From Adiantum capillus-veneris (taxonomy: Eukaryota; Streptophyta; Polypodiopsida; Polypodiales; Pteridaceae), in assembly GCA_014529385.2 (NCBI GenBank), contig CM043958.1, forward strand, positions 84,853,025-84,917,024: a stretch of DNA of 64,000 nucleotides, read 5' to 3'. Positions within the stretch are counted from its first letter, which is position 1. Each line of letters begins with the position of its first letter. Position numbers and translations under genes: made by a program. The notes below the pieces were generated by a model. That model worked only from the letters and a program-made list of their open reading frames with translations, was not told the DNA's origin and did not search any database. Positions 1 through 11,330 of the stretch are shown one piece after another.

Positions 1-620
1 ATGCAGAATCCTGATGAGGTGTTAGAGGAGCAGGATGCAGCACCAGATGAAGAATGCGAGGAGACAAATCATATACAAGAAGTCGAGGAGGTTGAAGATA
101 CAGTCGACCTTGAGGTTGAGGCAATTGAAGTACAAAGAAGTAAGATGCTCTCTGTGAAAACCACAGAAATCAAACTTCCATTGGATGTCAGTAACTTCTC
201 TGAGAAGCATGCTCCGATGATGTTGCCTGCTGTGCCTGACTTAAGGATTGGAGACAGGACCTATATCTTCTTACATGATGTGCAAAGCATCTTTTATTTA
301 AGGGAGAATTTCTCCCTGGCTATTATTTCCAGAGTCCAAGAGGAGAGGAGTGGATTTGTTTCAGAGGATAGTAGTGATGATGAGGCAATGGAAACATCCA
401 GCAATCCAATGGAATGCCTCCGAAGATGCTTTGAGAAAGCTGAAAAATACAAGGAGACACTACCTGATGAAGCCACCTTCCAAGCAATAAGACAAAGCCT
501 AAGACCATCAACAAGTAACAAAGGAGTGGAGGATTGGTTTAACCATTCAGGTCAGGGGTCAACTACATCTGTAGACCTGTGGCAGGAAAACCTCTTTCTG
601 CAAGATGAGAGCTTCATGGT

Positions 621-711
<91 letters not shown>

Positions 712-1166
712 TGTCACTTTTGACATGATATGTGCAGTCTTGGATTGCTGACAAGGATGACTTCCTTTGGCGGCGGACTCGAGAGTATCGTGGAAGGGAT
801 GCGGCCCTAGCACAGTACCTTTCAAAGATTTGCGAGTCGTCAATAGTAGTTTTTCACAATTCCATGTCACAAGAGGGTTCAATAGCAACTTACACATTCA
901 AGACACTATCACGCTTCTTGGGTGGACCCGTGCTACCCAAAAGTGCAGATAAAGTCATTCTTGTGGACAAAGTGTTTGCTAGAGATTGTTTTGGTTACTG
1001 CCCGGTCTATACAGGTGGTCGGGCAGCGTATTACTACACCTACACAGCAATGGCACTAGCTCTTGGTAGACAAAACCCAGATGAACTTTTAGAGTATGGC
1101 AAACATCTCATGATTCGTTACAAGGGTGACGTGCCAAAAAACAAAATTGAACCTTCAAAATCTTGA
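1..1166 (+). CDS. Two-exon gene of unknown function, convergent with the transposase gene
   Basis: Exon 1 (1-618) and exon 2 (738-1166) join in phase 0 across an intron with a GT donor at 619-620 and an AG acceptor at 736-737. The product is 348 residues if the ATG at position 1 is the start, but the frame is open to the window edge and the gene may begin outside. The first 60 residues are very acidic, with a second acidic serine-rich patch near residues 120-130 (EDSSDDEAMETSS). Exon 2 is rich in aromatic residues, with an AYYYTYTAMALALG stretch, and ends in a lysine-rich tail. I recognise no domain. Its stop lies 63 bp from the stop of the minus-strand transposase-like gene, so the two genes are tail to tail. 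It could be the second protein of a two-gene DNA transposon or an unrelated host gene. Confidence 0.6.
619..737 (+). repeat. Short intron made mostly of a (CT)n microsatellite
   Basis: The 119-base intron of the first gene holds an uninterrupted (CT)n run at about 623-707, then a T-rich stretch and the acceptor TGTGCAG. The run also supplies the pyrimidine tract for splicing. Removing it restores one frame, so the Leu-Ser repeat read through it is not real protein. Confidence 0.75.
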
Positions 1167-1229
1167 TACACTTCAAGTAGCAATTGTATAAGATCATGTA
1201 TTACATAAATTTTGTACAATGTCATCCAC

Positions 1230-4080
1230 TCAGAGTATCTTTCTCCACTTGTGATTCACATACACCATTGTCTCTCTCCACCTTCGTTGACTTTCACGAG
1301 CTACGGAGTTGTTGTATGCCATTGATCTTTTAACTTTTTGTTGTTGTAAATGTCTGATGACTTGTGCTGTTGCTAAATTTGCCAAGACTTCTTTTGCCTG
1401 CATTCGATGAATGATTCTACGATAGAACCATTCAAATAGTTCTCTCAAACTGTTAGCCTTGATTCGAGAGCCACCATGTCGTGTGTGCCTGAAATAAGCA
1501 TTTCTCGCCATGTAATGAGACTTTTCCATCCCTTGGGTATTCCATATTGCCGGGTTCCCATAGTTTTGTATAAAATATGGTAAATGATTGAAGATGATGT
1601 GCTGGATATGAAAACAGATTAGTTAGAATGTTTTACACTCACATATTTGCACATAAGAGAGAATGAAATACACGATAATACCATGTAGTGAGTAATCTGG
1701 GTGTCTGTCCATGCTGTCTTGAATGATTTTTTCAGGAGGTTGAGATTCTCCTTGAACTTGTTCATATCACCTTGTGACCAGTCATCTTTGTCGCACATCA
1801 AAAATAGGATGTCTATTGATCGCCAAACCTCAGCCTTCGCGTTACGAGTAGTTGGTTCTTGGTCTTTGACTGCAATATGTAGCTTTTTCCAGCTCTGATA
1901 CTCTACCTTGCTAACATAAGATGTGTTATATATTTTTCCATGTTTTGTTAGCTTCAGATCTCTTGTACCTTGGGGTTTAGATAAAAACCTCCGTGCCTTC
2001 ACCCCACCGATGGATGGTTTGCATGGGACATCCTTCTCAGCAGTTGATCTCTTTTCATCCCGCTGGATTTTCTCATTGCCACCATGAAGCCCCATATCCG
2101 ACAGTACCATTTCTAAGCACTGTAGGGCTACATGTCGTTCTGCCGAGTTCTTAATCTTCCAAGCAAACCCGATATATAAGTAGACCAATTTCTCCACAAT
2201 TCTACAAAGGGCATGCATTGTACAAATGTGGACATTCACAAGTGGTATTTTCAAAACCGGTCGAAAAGCAGGATCCTCAATGTGACGTGTTGGAGCTTTT
2301 CTCCACCACTTTGGGTCCATGACCTTTGCAGGCTCCATGCAGAACAAACACGGCGACTTTGCCATTGCACCCATTCCACAATTATACATGCACTTTAATG
2401 TTTTGAGGTCACCTGCAAGATGTCACTGAACTTGAAAGTCTCCCCTTCCATCTAGACGTAGTACCTCTCCCTGGCTAGTCTGTCGATCAATCACCTCCGG
2501 AATATTAGTTCGATGGAACACCCAATATAGAATCTCATGATCTTCTTTCTTTACCTGCAACACAAAATAAATGAGACTTAAGTAGATGTGAACATTTGAG
2601 CTTACCTGAGAATCTCGCTTACCTCAAACGCACCAAGCCACCATATGTTAGATTCTGATTGAACACTAAAATATAAAGGATCATCACTGGGACACTTTGA
2701 GAGGGCTCTATTCATTAAAGTAATAGTAACACGCTCTAGCTTTTTCTCTTTAACAAGCTCACACTCATCCAGTTTTAACACAAAATTTAATACCCCTCGT
2801 GACTCTTCACATGTGATGTTGTAAAACTCCACCATTCTCTTCTGTAATATCCGCAGGTCCATAAAAATATTATTGAACTCATCATATGCCATGTTTGCTC
2901 CATGGCCACTGTAAGTTGCTTTAATATGAAAGGGCTGTCCAAGATAGTCTCCCTGTGCCTCGTTAAGCTGAAGCCTCTCTTTCCAAACACTTGAGACTGA
3001 TGGTAGAAGTTTGGATTTTATACCCTTCTTAACAAAGATGGATGAGACAGACTTTTGGATAGCCGAATATCCTCTTTTGCTTACACCAAGTGAATCAAGT
3101 GTGCCTTGTATCTCTTTTGCAGGCACTGAGTTCTCTGAAATAAAGCGGTCCACTACATTTCGTTGTAGGACCTTAAACTTCTTGTCATGTACTATATCTG
3201 CTGCCAGGATTCTACTTATAAGTGGCTTCAATCTCTTTCCTATATTGGCTTTGGGGTCAATGTTTTCCTTGTCAGGATAGATTGAATCTCTACATGAAGA
3301 CAATGCATAAGTAAATAACAGAAAATTTGCTTCACTAACACTATTTAGGCACATGAAAACAATGCATAACAAGAAAAAATAAAAAGATTACTTAACTAAG
3401 ACAATGTAGCCAACCAAGAAGTATCACCTTAATGCTCGAATTCTTTTCTTGAGACCTCCTGATGCAACCTGCAATGTTTCAAGATTGCGCAATTTCTTCT
3501 TTCGGATACGAGCACCCAAGATGGTGTCCTTCATTCGACAACTTCGCACCTTTCCTTTCAGTTCTTGTACCTCTGTTTTATGTTGCAAAATGGTAACCTG
3601 ATCTGTATAATGTAAATGTGAAAGGCGAACAATCTCACATTGTTGAGCTTGGAGAATGCCCTTGTAAGTTTCAGCTTCTCTTGTAAGAGATTTACAATAA
3701 CCCAGAAGGCCCTTTTCTCCATCACCAACAAAGGTCAATAAGCTTGTAGGATTGACAAACGGTGGAGACGCATTAGTCATTGGATTCTTAGGGTAGAGAG
3801 AGCCTCTCGTCCAGATATCTATGTGTTTAGCTCCTTGAGCTCTCAGCGTGTCTATGGAAGCCGGAGGTATATGTGTGTTTGTTTTACTACGCTTAATCAA
3901 TGGTTGGTACTCATTGTCCAAATCAATGTGAAGGTGATATTTGGCTCGTTTCTGGGTAACATTTGTGCCATTTGAGGAGTGCACCATTAGCCAAATGTGC
4001 AGGTTTAATGGAAAGTGAATAGCGGCTGCGCCTTCGTCCCTCCATGTTAGCCTCATTCCCTCCATATTGACGAGGTTCAT
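1230..4080 (-). CDS. DDE transposase-like gene, four exons, one in-frame stop
   Basis: Four exons join without a frame break: 4080-3428, 3289-2623, 2554-1682 and 1601-1230 (2565 nt, 854 codons plus stop). Donors read AAG/GTGATA, GAG/GTAAGC and ATG/GTATTA; acceptors end TGTAG, TTGCAG and TCCAG. An in-frame TGA lies at 2425-2423 (codon 484). Exon 1 ends in a basic coiled-coil-like stretch. Exon 2 has a possible helix-turn-helix (LGVSKRGYSAIQK). Candidate catalytic residues are Asp392 (KLDECEL), Asp489 (GDLKTL) and Glu757 (GMEKSHY). Between the last two lie C509-x2-C512 (PCLFC) and H549-x4-H554, the CxxC and HxxxxH pairs known from several eukaryotic cut-and-paste transposases. The reading as a DDE transposase is inference from this motif order; I cannot name the superfamily. 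It may be a nearly intact transposon gene or a domesticated copy. Confidence 0.6.
2423..2425 (-). other. In-frame TGA inside transposase exon 3
   Basis: The frame runs GDFQVQ-stop-HLAGDLKTL, so the codon sits five residues before the presumed second catalytic aspartate. No intron of usable length can remove it: the nearest GT and AG are only about 14 bases apart. It is the only visible lesion in the four-exon frame. Confidence 0.75.
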
Positions 4081-4249
4081 TCAATGCAACTGAAAAGAGG
4101 ATTATCCCTCAATCACTACGAACAAATGTTCAAAAGAGTAAGGAATCTACTTAAAGTACACTTTTTGAACTTTTACTATGAAAGAACCAGCTCTATTATT
4201 TGCCATTTTTTCTAGAGAGAGAGTGCAAAAAATACATTTTCTTAGAAGG
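4081..4249. other. Spacer upstream of the transposase-like gene
   Basis: This AT-rich stretch probably holds the promoter and 5' leader of the minus-strand gene. I see no clear TATA box or terminal inverted repeat. The other end of a putative element would lie left of the window, so ends cannot be compared. Confidence 0.3.
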
Positions 4250-6420
4250 CCCTCCAAATGACCTCCGAAATTCCCTAATGGGTGCCAATATAGAGCATCG
4301 AGATATTCTTAGTAGCATATAGGGGACCCTATGGCCTTCAGGACACAGGGTGCCAATATAGAGCATAGAGAGGACCTTCTTACTAGCATAGAGGGGACCC
4401 TATGGCCTTCAAGCAAGAGGGTGCTAATTTAGGTTGCCAAAAAAGAATCATGAAGGGTCTATTCAATACATAGAGGGCACCTTGTGGCCTTGGGGCCATA
4501 GGATGCCAATATAGAGCATATAGAGGTTCTTACTAGCATCGAGGAGACCCTATGGCCCTTGGTCCATAGTTTGTAAAAGAACCATCATGAAGGGTATCTT
4601 CTAAACATAGAAAGCACCTTGTGGCTTTGGATCCATAGGATGTCAATATAGAGCATAGAGAGATTCTTACTAGCATAGGGTTTTTAGATTACACAAAGAG
4701 CACACTATAGCCTTAGGGCCATATGGTTTCTAGCTAACACAAGAAGTGCACCTTGTGACCTTAGGGCCATAAGGTTTCTAGCTAACACAAAAAGCACCAT
4801 GTGGCCTTATGGTCATAGGGTTTCTCGCTAACTAAAAGAGCACCCTTTGACCTTAGGGCCATAGGGTTTCTAGCCATCACAAAGAGCATCCTATGACCCT
4901 AAAGGCCACACAGTTCTCTTTTTGTTAATTAGAAATCCTAGCCATCACAAAGAGCACCCTATGGCCCTTAAGGCCATAGAGTTTCTAGCCATCACAATGA
5001 CCACCCTATGGCCCTAAGGCATCCTATGGCCTTAAGGACATAGAGTTTCTAGCCATCACAATGAACACCCTATGGCCCTAAGGCACCGTGTGGCTTTTGG
5101 GCCATAGGGTTTCTAACCACCCTATGGACCTAAGGCACCCTGTGGCCTTAGGGCCATAGCTTTTCTATGTAACAAAAAGAGAACCCTATGGCCTTAGGGC
5201 CATAATATTTTAAGCTAACAAAAAGAGCACCATGTGGACTTATAGCCACTGATTTCTTACATAAAGAGCACCATGTGGACTTAGAGACATAGGGGTTTTT
5301 ACACAAAGAGCACCATGTGGCCTTAGAGCCGTAGTGTTTCTTACACAAAGAGCACCTTGTGGCCTTAAGGCCATAGTTTTTCTAGCTAAAAAAAAGAGCC
5401 CCATGTGGACTTAGGGCGATAATGTTTTAAGCTAACAAAAAGAGCACCATGTGGACCTAGGGCAATAGGTTTCTTACACAAAGAACACCATGTGGCCTTA
5501 GGGCCATAGGGTTTCTTACACAAAGAGCACCATGTGGACCTAGGGCCATAGGTTTCTTACACAAAGAACACCATGTGGCCTTAGGTCCATAGGGTTTCTT
5601 ACACAAAGAGCACCATGTTGCCTTAGAGCCATAGTGTTTCTAGCTAACACAAAGAGCACCCTATGGCCTTAAGGTCATAGGGTTTTAAGTTAGCAAAAAG
5701 ATAACCATGTGGCCTTAGGGACATAGGGTTTATAGCTTACACAAAGAGCTCTCTATGGCACTAAGGACATAGGGTTAGTAGCCATCACAAAGAGTACCTT
5801 GTGGCATTAGCGCCATTTGAGTTTCTAGCCATCACAAAGATCACCCTATGGCCATAGGGGTTCTAGCTTCCACAAACAACATCATGTGGAATTAGGGCCA
5901 TAGGTTTTTTAGATAACACAAAGAGAACCCTGTGGTCTTATGGCCATAGTGTTCTTAGCTAACAAAAAGAGCACCTTGTGGCCTTAGGATCATAGCGTTT
6001 CTAGCTAACAAAAAGAGCACCCTGTGGCCTTAGGGTCATAGGGTTTCTAACTAACAAAAAGAGCACCATGTGGCCTTAGGGCCATAGGGTTTCTATCTAA
6101 CAAACAAACCATCATGTGCCCTTAAGTCATAGTGTTTGTAGCTAACAAAAAGAGCACCATGTGGCCCATAGGGTTTCTATCTATCAAAAAGAGCACCCTT
6201 TGGTCTTAGGGCCATAGGGTTTTTAGCTAACAAAAAAAACACCATGTGGCCTTATGGCCATAGGTTTACTAGCTAACAAAATGGGCGCCATGTGGCCTTA
6301 AGGCCATAGGGTTTCTAGATTATACAAAGAGCACCATGTGGCCTTAGGGCCTTAGGGTTTCTAGATAGAAAAAAGAGCACCATGTGGCCTTAGAGGCATA
6401 GGGTTTCTAGATAACACAAA
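4250..6420. repeat. Degenerate tandem array, about 46-bp unit (array 1)
   Basis: Dozens of diverged copies of a roughly 46-bp unit run head to tail. The unit reads approximately caccatgtggccttaggg, then ccatagggtttctagctaac, then aaaaagag. The most conserved part is GGCCTTAGGGCCATAGGGT, half of a near-perfect palindrome. Spacing is irregular on the left (4250-5100), where longer variants with gtgccaatatagagcat occur, and more regular from about 5150. Reading frames inside it are by-products of the repetition. Confidence 0.9.
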
Positions 6421-7084
6421 AACACATGTGGCTGGTCATCATTCCATCATAGTGGCTAGAGATTTTTTGCGTAACAACATCACTAAGTATGCTTCGAGAA
6501 AAGAGTTCTACAAGTTTAGAATTGCAAGGATAGTGGTAGACGCTCCCAAAGAGGTTGTTGTTTGAATATCCAAAATGGAGAACATGGAGAGAATAACAGC
6601 AATGAAGCACCATCCTTGTGTGGAGGTCTTGAAGCAAGGTTGTAGTCAATGGTTTGCATATTCTAAATCAACAAAACCCAAGGCAGGAGTTCCTATCGGT
6701 CATCCAAGTCGAGCACGTTGAGATATAAGTTCCACTTTCCTATGCTTATTTTTGCTACAAATATGTCTTGAAATGAAGTTAATTTCCTTCTCTTTATTTT
6801 GAAAGCCTTTGTAAATGTAGAAAACATCACATTTGCCAACAAAGAAGCACACATGGTCATGTACAATGATGAAATCTATGCTTAGTGGATAAACATCTTG
6901 GAGAAGCATCACACATCAACTGCTCGTGGGCAATAACCAAGCATAACAACATTTAGATGCTTAAACGGTTTAGAAGATAATGATGTCAAGTTACTACAAT
7001 GTGAGCTGACAAAAGAGAAGATCTGCTTAGTGAAGCAACCACATCAAGCGGGCATGCTCGATCTCACTGCACTTGCGCGCTGCA
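6421..7084. other. Unassigned spacer between array 1 and Copia-1
   Basis: This is unique-looking DNA after the last array unit. I see no LTR, primer site or convincing gene. The right edge is the point near 7085 where Copia-1 integrase homology stops. Confidence 0.3.
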
Positions 7085-8255
7085 CTTGGGGCACCAAAGC
7101 ATATGCCAAACAGCCAAAAACACGCATGTGCTCAATAGAAGGCTTTCTATCATGCCATGCTTCATATGGAGTAATAGACTGCAAAGCTTTCATAGGACAC
7201 CTGTTAAGTACATAAGTGGCACACATGATGGCCTCAAGCCAACAAGAATGCGGCAAAGCTTGACTTTTGACCATACATCGTACCATTTTCGTAAGTGTCC
7301 TATTTTTCCTCTTAGCAACACCATTTTGCTGAGGTGTATAAGGCACTGTACATTGGTTTTTTATCCCACGACTACCCAGAAATGCATTAAATTCATGAGA
7401 CATATACTCGCCCCCTCGATCGGAACGGAGGGTGCCCATAGTACATTTCGAGACATTTTCAGCCATAGCCAGAAACTGTTTGAAGCACATAAAAACTTCG
7501 GACTTTTCTTTAAGCGGAAATACCCATGCATGCCTGGAGTAATCATCAATGAAAGTCACGAAGTACAGGTAATTGCCCAAGGATGGAGTTTGCATGGGCC
7601 CACAAACATCACTGTGCACAAGTTGCAACCTGCATGTGGCCCGAACTGAACCATCCTTTGGAAACTTAGAACGCTGCATCTTACCCAAAATATAGCCTTC
7701 ACAAACATGTTTGACAGGTGCTTCAAGAGGCGGCAAAGAAGCAACCATATCAGATTTCTGCAAACGCAGCAAACTGGCAAAATTCAGATGACCAAAACGT
7801 GCATGCCAAAGTTTTGCATCTGAAATAGCCCTTGAATCTGCAATAGCATTTGCAAAATTTTTTCCACACTTGTCATACAAAGTGAGCTTATATAGCCCAC
7901 GGCACAAAAGGCCAGATGCAACAATTTTATCACCAAAACTAAGATCATGAACTGTACATCTGTCATCCACAAATTTGACTACAAGTCCAAGTCTAGCAAG
8001 TGCGGATACAAACAAGAGATTCTTCTTGATCCCAGGTGCATAAAGTGCATCAACAAGTGTGAAGGAACTGCCATTTGCAGCAGTAAGCACAATCTTTCCA
8101 ACTCCCTGAACCGGATAAGAAGCATTGTTGGCACAAGTGACTGAATTCCCATGAGGGATAGACTTGAGAGAGGTAAACAATTCACGATGTGAGGTAATGT
8201 GCTTTGTAGCACCACTATCGAAATACCACACTTGTGAATCTATAGCAACTAACAA
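7085..8255 (-). pseudogene. Copia-1 protease and integrase, truncated and catalytically altered
   Basis: The fragment begins at the aspartic protease motif (WYFDSGATKHIT) and runs through GAG-pre-integrase into the integrase core (LVHSDVCGPM, LRSDRGGEY). It ends after VFGCLAYALVP, where copia similarity stops. Two key positions are changed. The zinc-binding HHCC region reads VCEGYILGK where the family has a second cysteine. The third catalytic acid is lysine: NGVAKRKN in place of the usual NGVAERKN, at the expected 35-residue spacing from the second Asp. This integrase should be inactive. A TGA just upstream separates it from gag. Confidence 0.85.
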
Positions 8256-9318
8256 TCATCCATCATGGACAACAGGATTGTAAGTGCACTCTGCGCTAAA
8301 AGCCCATTCTGCATCAACATCAGCATCACAGTCTCCTTTCACAGAAGACTCAACAATGGATGCATTTGTAGTGGAACCAGCATTTGTAGTGGAACCCCCC
8401 TCTTTCTTCTTAGCCTCTTTGGCCTTCAACTTAGGACACGGCTTGATCAAATGATCATTAGCTTTACAATAATGGCAACGCATCTTCTTTTTGCCCTTGT
8501 CACCAGAATTGCCCGACGAATTGCTGCCAGCAGAAGCATTAGGAACAGAATTTTTGCCACTCGCAGCTGGAACCATAAGAAGTGGGTGCATTGCTGTTAC
8601 CACCCTTTCTTTGAGAAGCAATAAAAGACTGCACGCTGCCTAGTCCTGTTTTTTCTGGAAAGTGACTCTTGCAACAGCAATGTGCATAATGCATCAAACT
8701 TAACAACTTCTTGATTTCCTTGGGTCATAAGTCTCCAAGTACTAGCAAAAGTCTGGTAAGAATCTGGTTAGGCATCAAGAACAGTCTGCACAAGGGAAAT
8801 GTCTGAAATGACTTCTCCTGCAAAAATAAGTTGCTCATTGATATCCTTAACACTAGCAAGGAAAGTGTCCATATCATCTTCCTCATGCATAATCTTCGAC
8901 TCCAGCTCTTTACGCAGCAAAGCAATTTTAGCCTCATTGTGACTTGCATAAAGACCAACCAAAATATCCCAAGCCTGTTTTGCAGATTTGCTGAACGGAT
9001 GTGAGGAACATTGGTGCGCTTCACAGACAACACAATCAATGCATGAGCCTGCGCATCCTTAACACCCCAACGAGCTTGTTCTGACATAGGCAAAACAACT
9101 CTAACAGCAGCAAGCCTTGCAGCAAGACCTGCAACATCCTCAACATCGCCTACATCCTCAGAACCAAGACGTACATCAATGCCCTGCAGAATATTCCAGA
9201 CGCCCTTTGACAAAAGAACGTGTTGCATCATATAAACCCACATAGGGTAATTGTCCCCATCCAACCTGTCCTCAGTAGCAAACATCTTGAACACATCTAC
9301 GTTGTTGTTGTCAGCCAT
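8256..9318 (-). pseudogene. Copia-1 gag with zinc knuckle, frameshifted
   Basis: The start is the ATG at 9318-9316 (MADNNNVDVFKMF). The N-terminal gag part has the copia signature around RLDGDNYPMWVYMMQHVL. The frame then shifts more than once: the stretch FAGEVISDISLVQTVLDA is read in another frame near 8770-8960. The C-terminal part carries one CCHC knuckle, CHYCKANDHLIKPC, near 8450-8500. Gag would package element RNA in cytoplasmic particles; this copy cannot be translated intact. Confidence 0.8.
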
Positions 9319-9666
9319 GGCAAATGTTGCACCTGATGTGAAAACTGCTCGAAAATAGGAGAAACGGAGCGGGGACAACACGTGCTATATAGCACAAACC
9401 GTAGAAGACTGTAAGACACCTGTTATGCAAAAAATGACACTAACAGAAATTTTGCACAAAATAACGAAATAGCCTGTGCAGTACTGCCTGTAGTGGAAAT
9501 GGAGGCCGAAATGAGCCCAAATCAAAAATCGGAGCAGACCAAGCTCTACGGGTTCGGTCGAAGTATTTGTCGACTTGCGAACGCTCGCCAAAGCTCACTG
9601 AAATCGGAGAAAGTGAGCAGGCGTGTACTGGAGCAGCTGGTGACTAAGCCCGGGAGGACACAACCT

Positions 9667-9678
9667 GCTCTGATACCA
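9667..9678 (-). other. Copia-1 primer-binding site (initiator Met tRNA type)
   Basis: The minus strand reads TGGTATCAGAGC one base inside the LTR. This is the usual plant copia primer site, complementary to initiator methionine tRNA. Confidence 0.9.
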
Positions 9679-9679
9679 T

Positions 9680-9906
9680 TGTTGGAATTAGGGTTGCAAA
9701 GAAACGCACACAGCTTGGAGAAGACGAAGGAAGCTCAAGGCACACAATAGAGAGTGTATAACTTAGTGTGAAAAGGAAAGATAGATAGCCCTAGAGTGAT
9801 GGGCGTATATACAATGCTCGGGGGAAAAAACCTCCTAAAGAGGGAAAAAATGCCCCGGCGGTCCTAGTGTGTTCACACACATCACTACCACATGTATATG
9901 GTAACA
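9680..9906 (-). repeat. Copia-1 5' LTR, 227 bp
   Basis: On the minus strand it starts TGTTACCATATACATG and ends ATTCCAACA. Its right flank is GGAAC. It aligns along its whole length with the solo LTR at 59794-60018, including the stretch ACACACTAGGACCGCC. Confidence 0.9.
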
Positions 9907-10121
9907 GGAACGTCAAAGTCAAAAGTTACATATAATGTTAAAAGACAAATTGAGTGGATATTCCACTATTGCTAGATGTTGCACCTTTTTCATCGTCATG
10001 AAAGGACAAAAAGCTTCTGATGGTCTGCATGTGGAGTAGGTTTTCCCTAGACAAACCAAATTGTTCTCTTGCCACTTTGCAACAACCTTGTGAACATGAT
10101 TTTTAAGTTCATGTCCTTACA

Positions 10122-10547
10122 CTATGGGTGCTTGTCCATATAAATAAGAGCTTTTGTAATTGTGCAAATGTCATTGACATGATGAAGAGCTTGAATATAT
10201 GGCAGAAAATCCCCAAGGAGGATATTGTCCTCCTCGTCAACATTGAATGATGGCGGAAAAATGCAATTCAATGCAGGATCAACACATCCCTTTAATGGTG
10301 CATCATCTACTAGAAGCATTCTTTTTGCATCAATCCCAAATTTTGTCGATGCAATAGCCAACGGTTTGAAAAGCGCTTCTACTCTTGGATTATCTGGGTG
10401 AGTGATTCTTGATTCTTCACATGATTGACATTGGCTTTGTTCCCAAATCATAAAGAATGAAAACTTTTCTCCAGCCTCCTTCTCTAGAATCTTGATGATG
10501 TCCATTACATGTGACTCTCTGGTTGCTATGGAGATCCATAGAATCTT
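10122..10547 (-). pseudogene. FCP1/NIF-type HAD phosphatase, C-terminal fragment
   Basis: The translation resembles the second half of the FCP1 homology domain that dephosphorylates the RNA polymerase II C-terminal domain and related targets. Visible pieces are WISIATRESHVMDIIKILE, then IWEQSQC, KPLAI, MLLVDDAPLKG with the conserved DD, and LGDFLPYIQALHHV. The N-terminal DxDxT nucleophile motif is missing. The domain continues upstream of the first ATG (10505) to a possible splice acceptor at about 10548. It may therefore be the last exon of a larger gene, but no further exons are convincing between 10550 and 10900. It lies between the two palindromic arrays. Confidence 0.6.
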
Positions 10548-11330
10548 CTACTTCCATAGCATCACTTTTCAAATTCTTCTCCAATGGCTGAAATGGCCGA
10601 CCTTCAGGAACTTGGAGATTTTTGTCAACTTCTTCAAGAACAACTCTCTAGTTGGCTAGCTATAATCATTTGTTCCAATAATCTTAGGTGAAACTTCGTC
10701 AACCTCAATCTCAAAAGGTTTAGTAGCTTGAAAATTGTTTTACCCACAATCTCAGGTGAAACTTTGTCAATCGCAATATTGTGTTGAAGGACTGCAAGTT
10801 TTAAAAGACACTTATTGTTAGCTTTGTCACACTCTTGGAAGAAAATTAGAGAGTATCCAAATGACAAGTTTGCTATCTCAGAATAAACTTAATAGATATC
10901 TAAGAATACATTTAATAAGACCAAGGATGTCATTGCAATATAGCTAGTGGAAAACTTAGGACCACCTTAAAGGGCCTTATGGTTGCATGGTCAAATTTGA
11001 CTACAAGGTGTTGATAATAGGTTTCTTGAAGGAAAACACATTTTACTCTATGGCATAAGGGTCATACTATGAAAGGTGTAGGTATCTTGAAGACTGCTTA
11101 GGAGCTTAAAATATGTCTTCTATGGTCTTAGGTCCATAATGATTTTTCTTTGTAGGTAATTAAAAATAGAAAAAATATATATTCCTTGGACCATATGAAA
11201 CTTTATACCATTAGAGCCTCTACATTGGCAAAATTTAAACTTAGAATTATAGGTGTTTTCTAAATGATCCTATGACCATAATGTGCTTTGTTCTAAATGT
11301 GAAGGACTGCAAGCTCATGTTTTTGCACCT
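10548..11330. other. Spacer before array 2
   Basis: It holds no convincing gene. From about 10950 scattered array-like words appear (gggccttatgg, cctatgacc), so it may be eroded satellite. Confidence 0.35.

Larger units (their letters stand above)
7085..9906 (-). mobile_element. Copia-1: Ty1/copia retrotransposon, 3' truncated
   Basis: The minus-strand order is 5' LTR (9906-9680), primer-binding site, gag, protease and integrase. Homology then stops inside the integrase C-terminal part near 7085. Reverse transcriptase, RNase H and the 3' LTR are absent. A near-identical LTR stands alone at 59794-60018. Confidence 0.85.

Noticed and set aside
601-723. Leu-Ser repeat protein end of the first frame
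   Set aside because: It is translation of the (CT)n intron. Splicing at 619 and 737 restores a normal exon.
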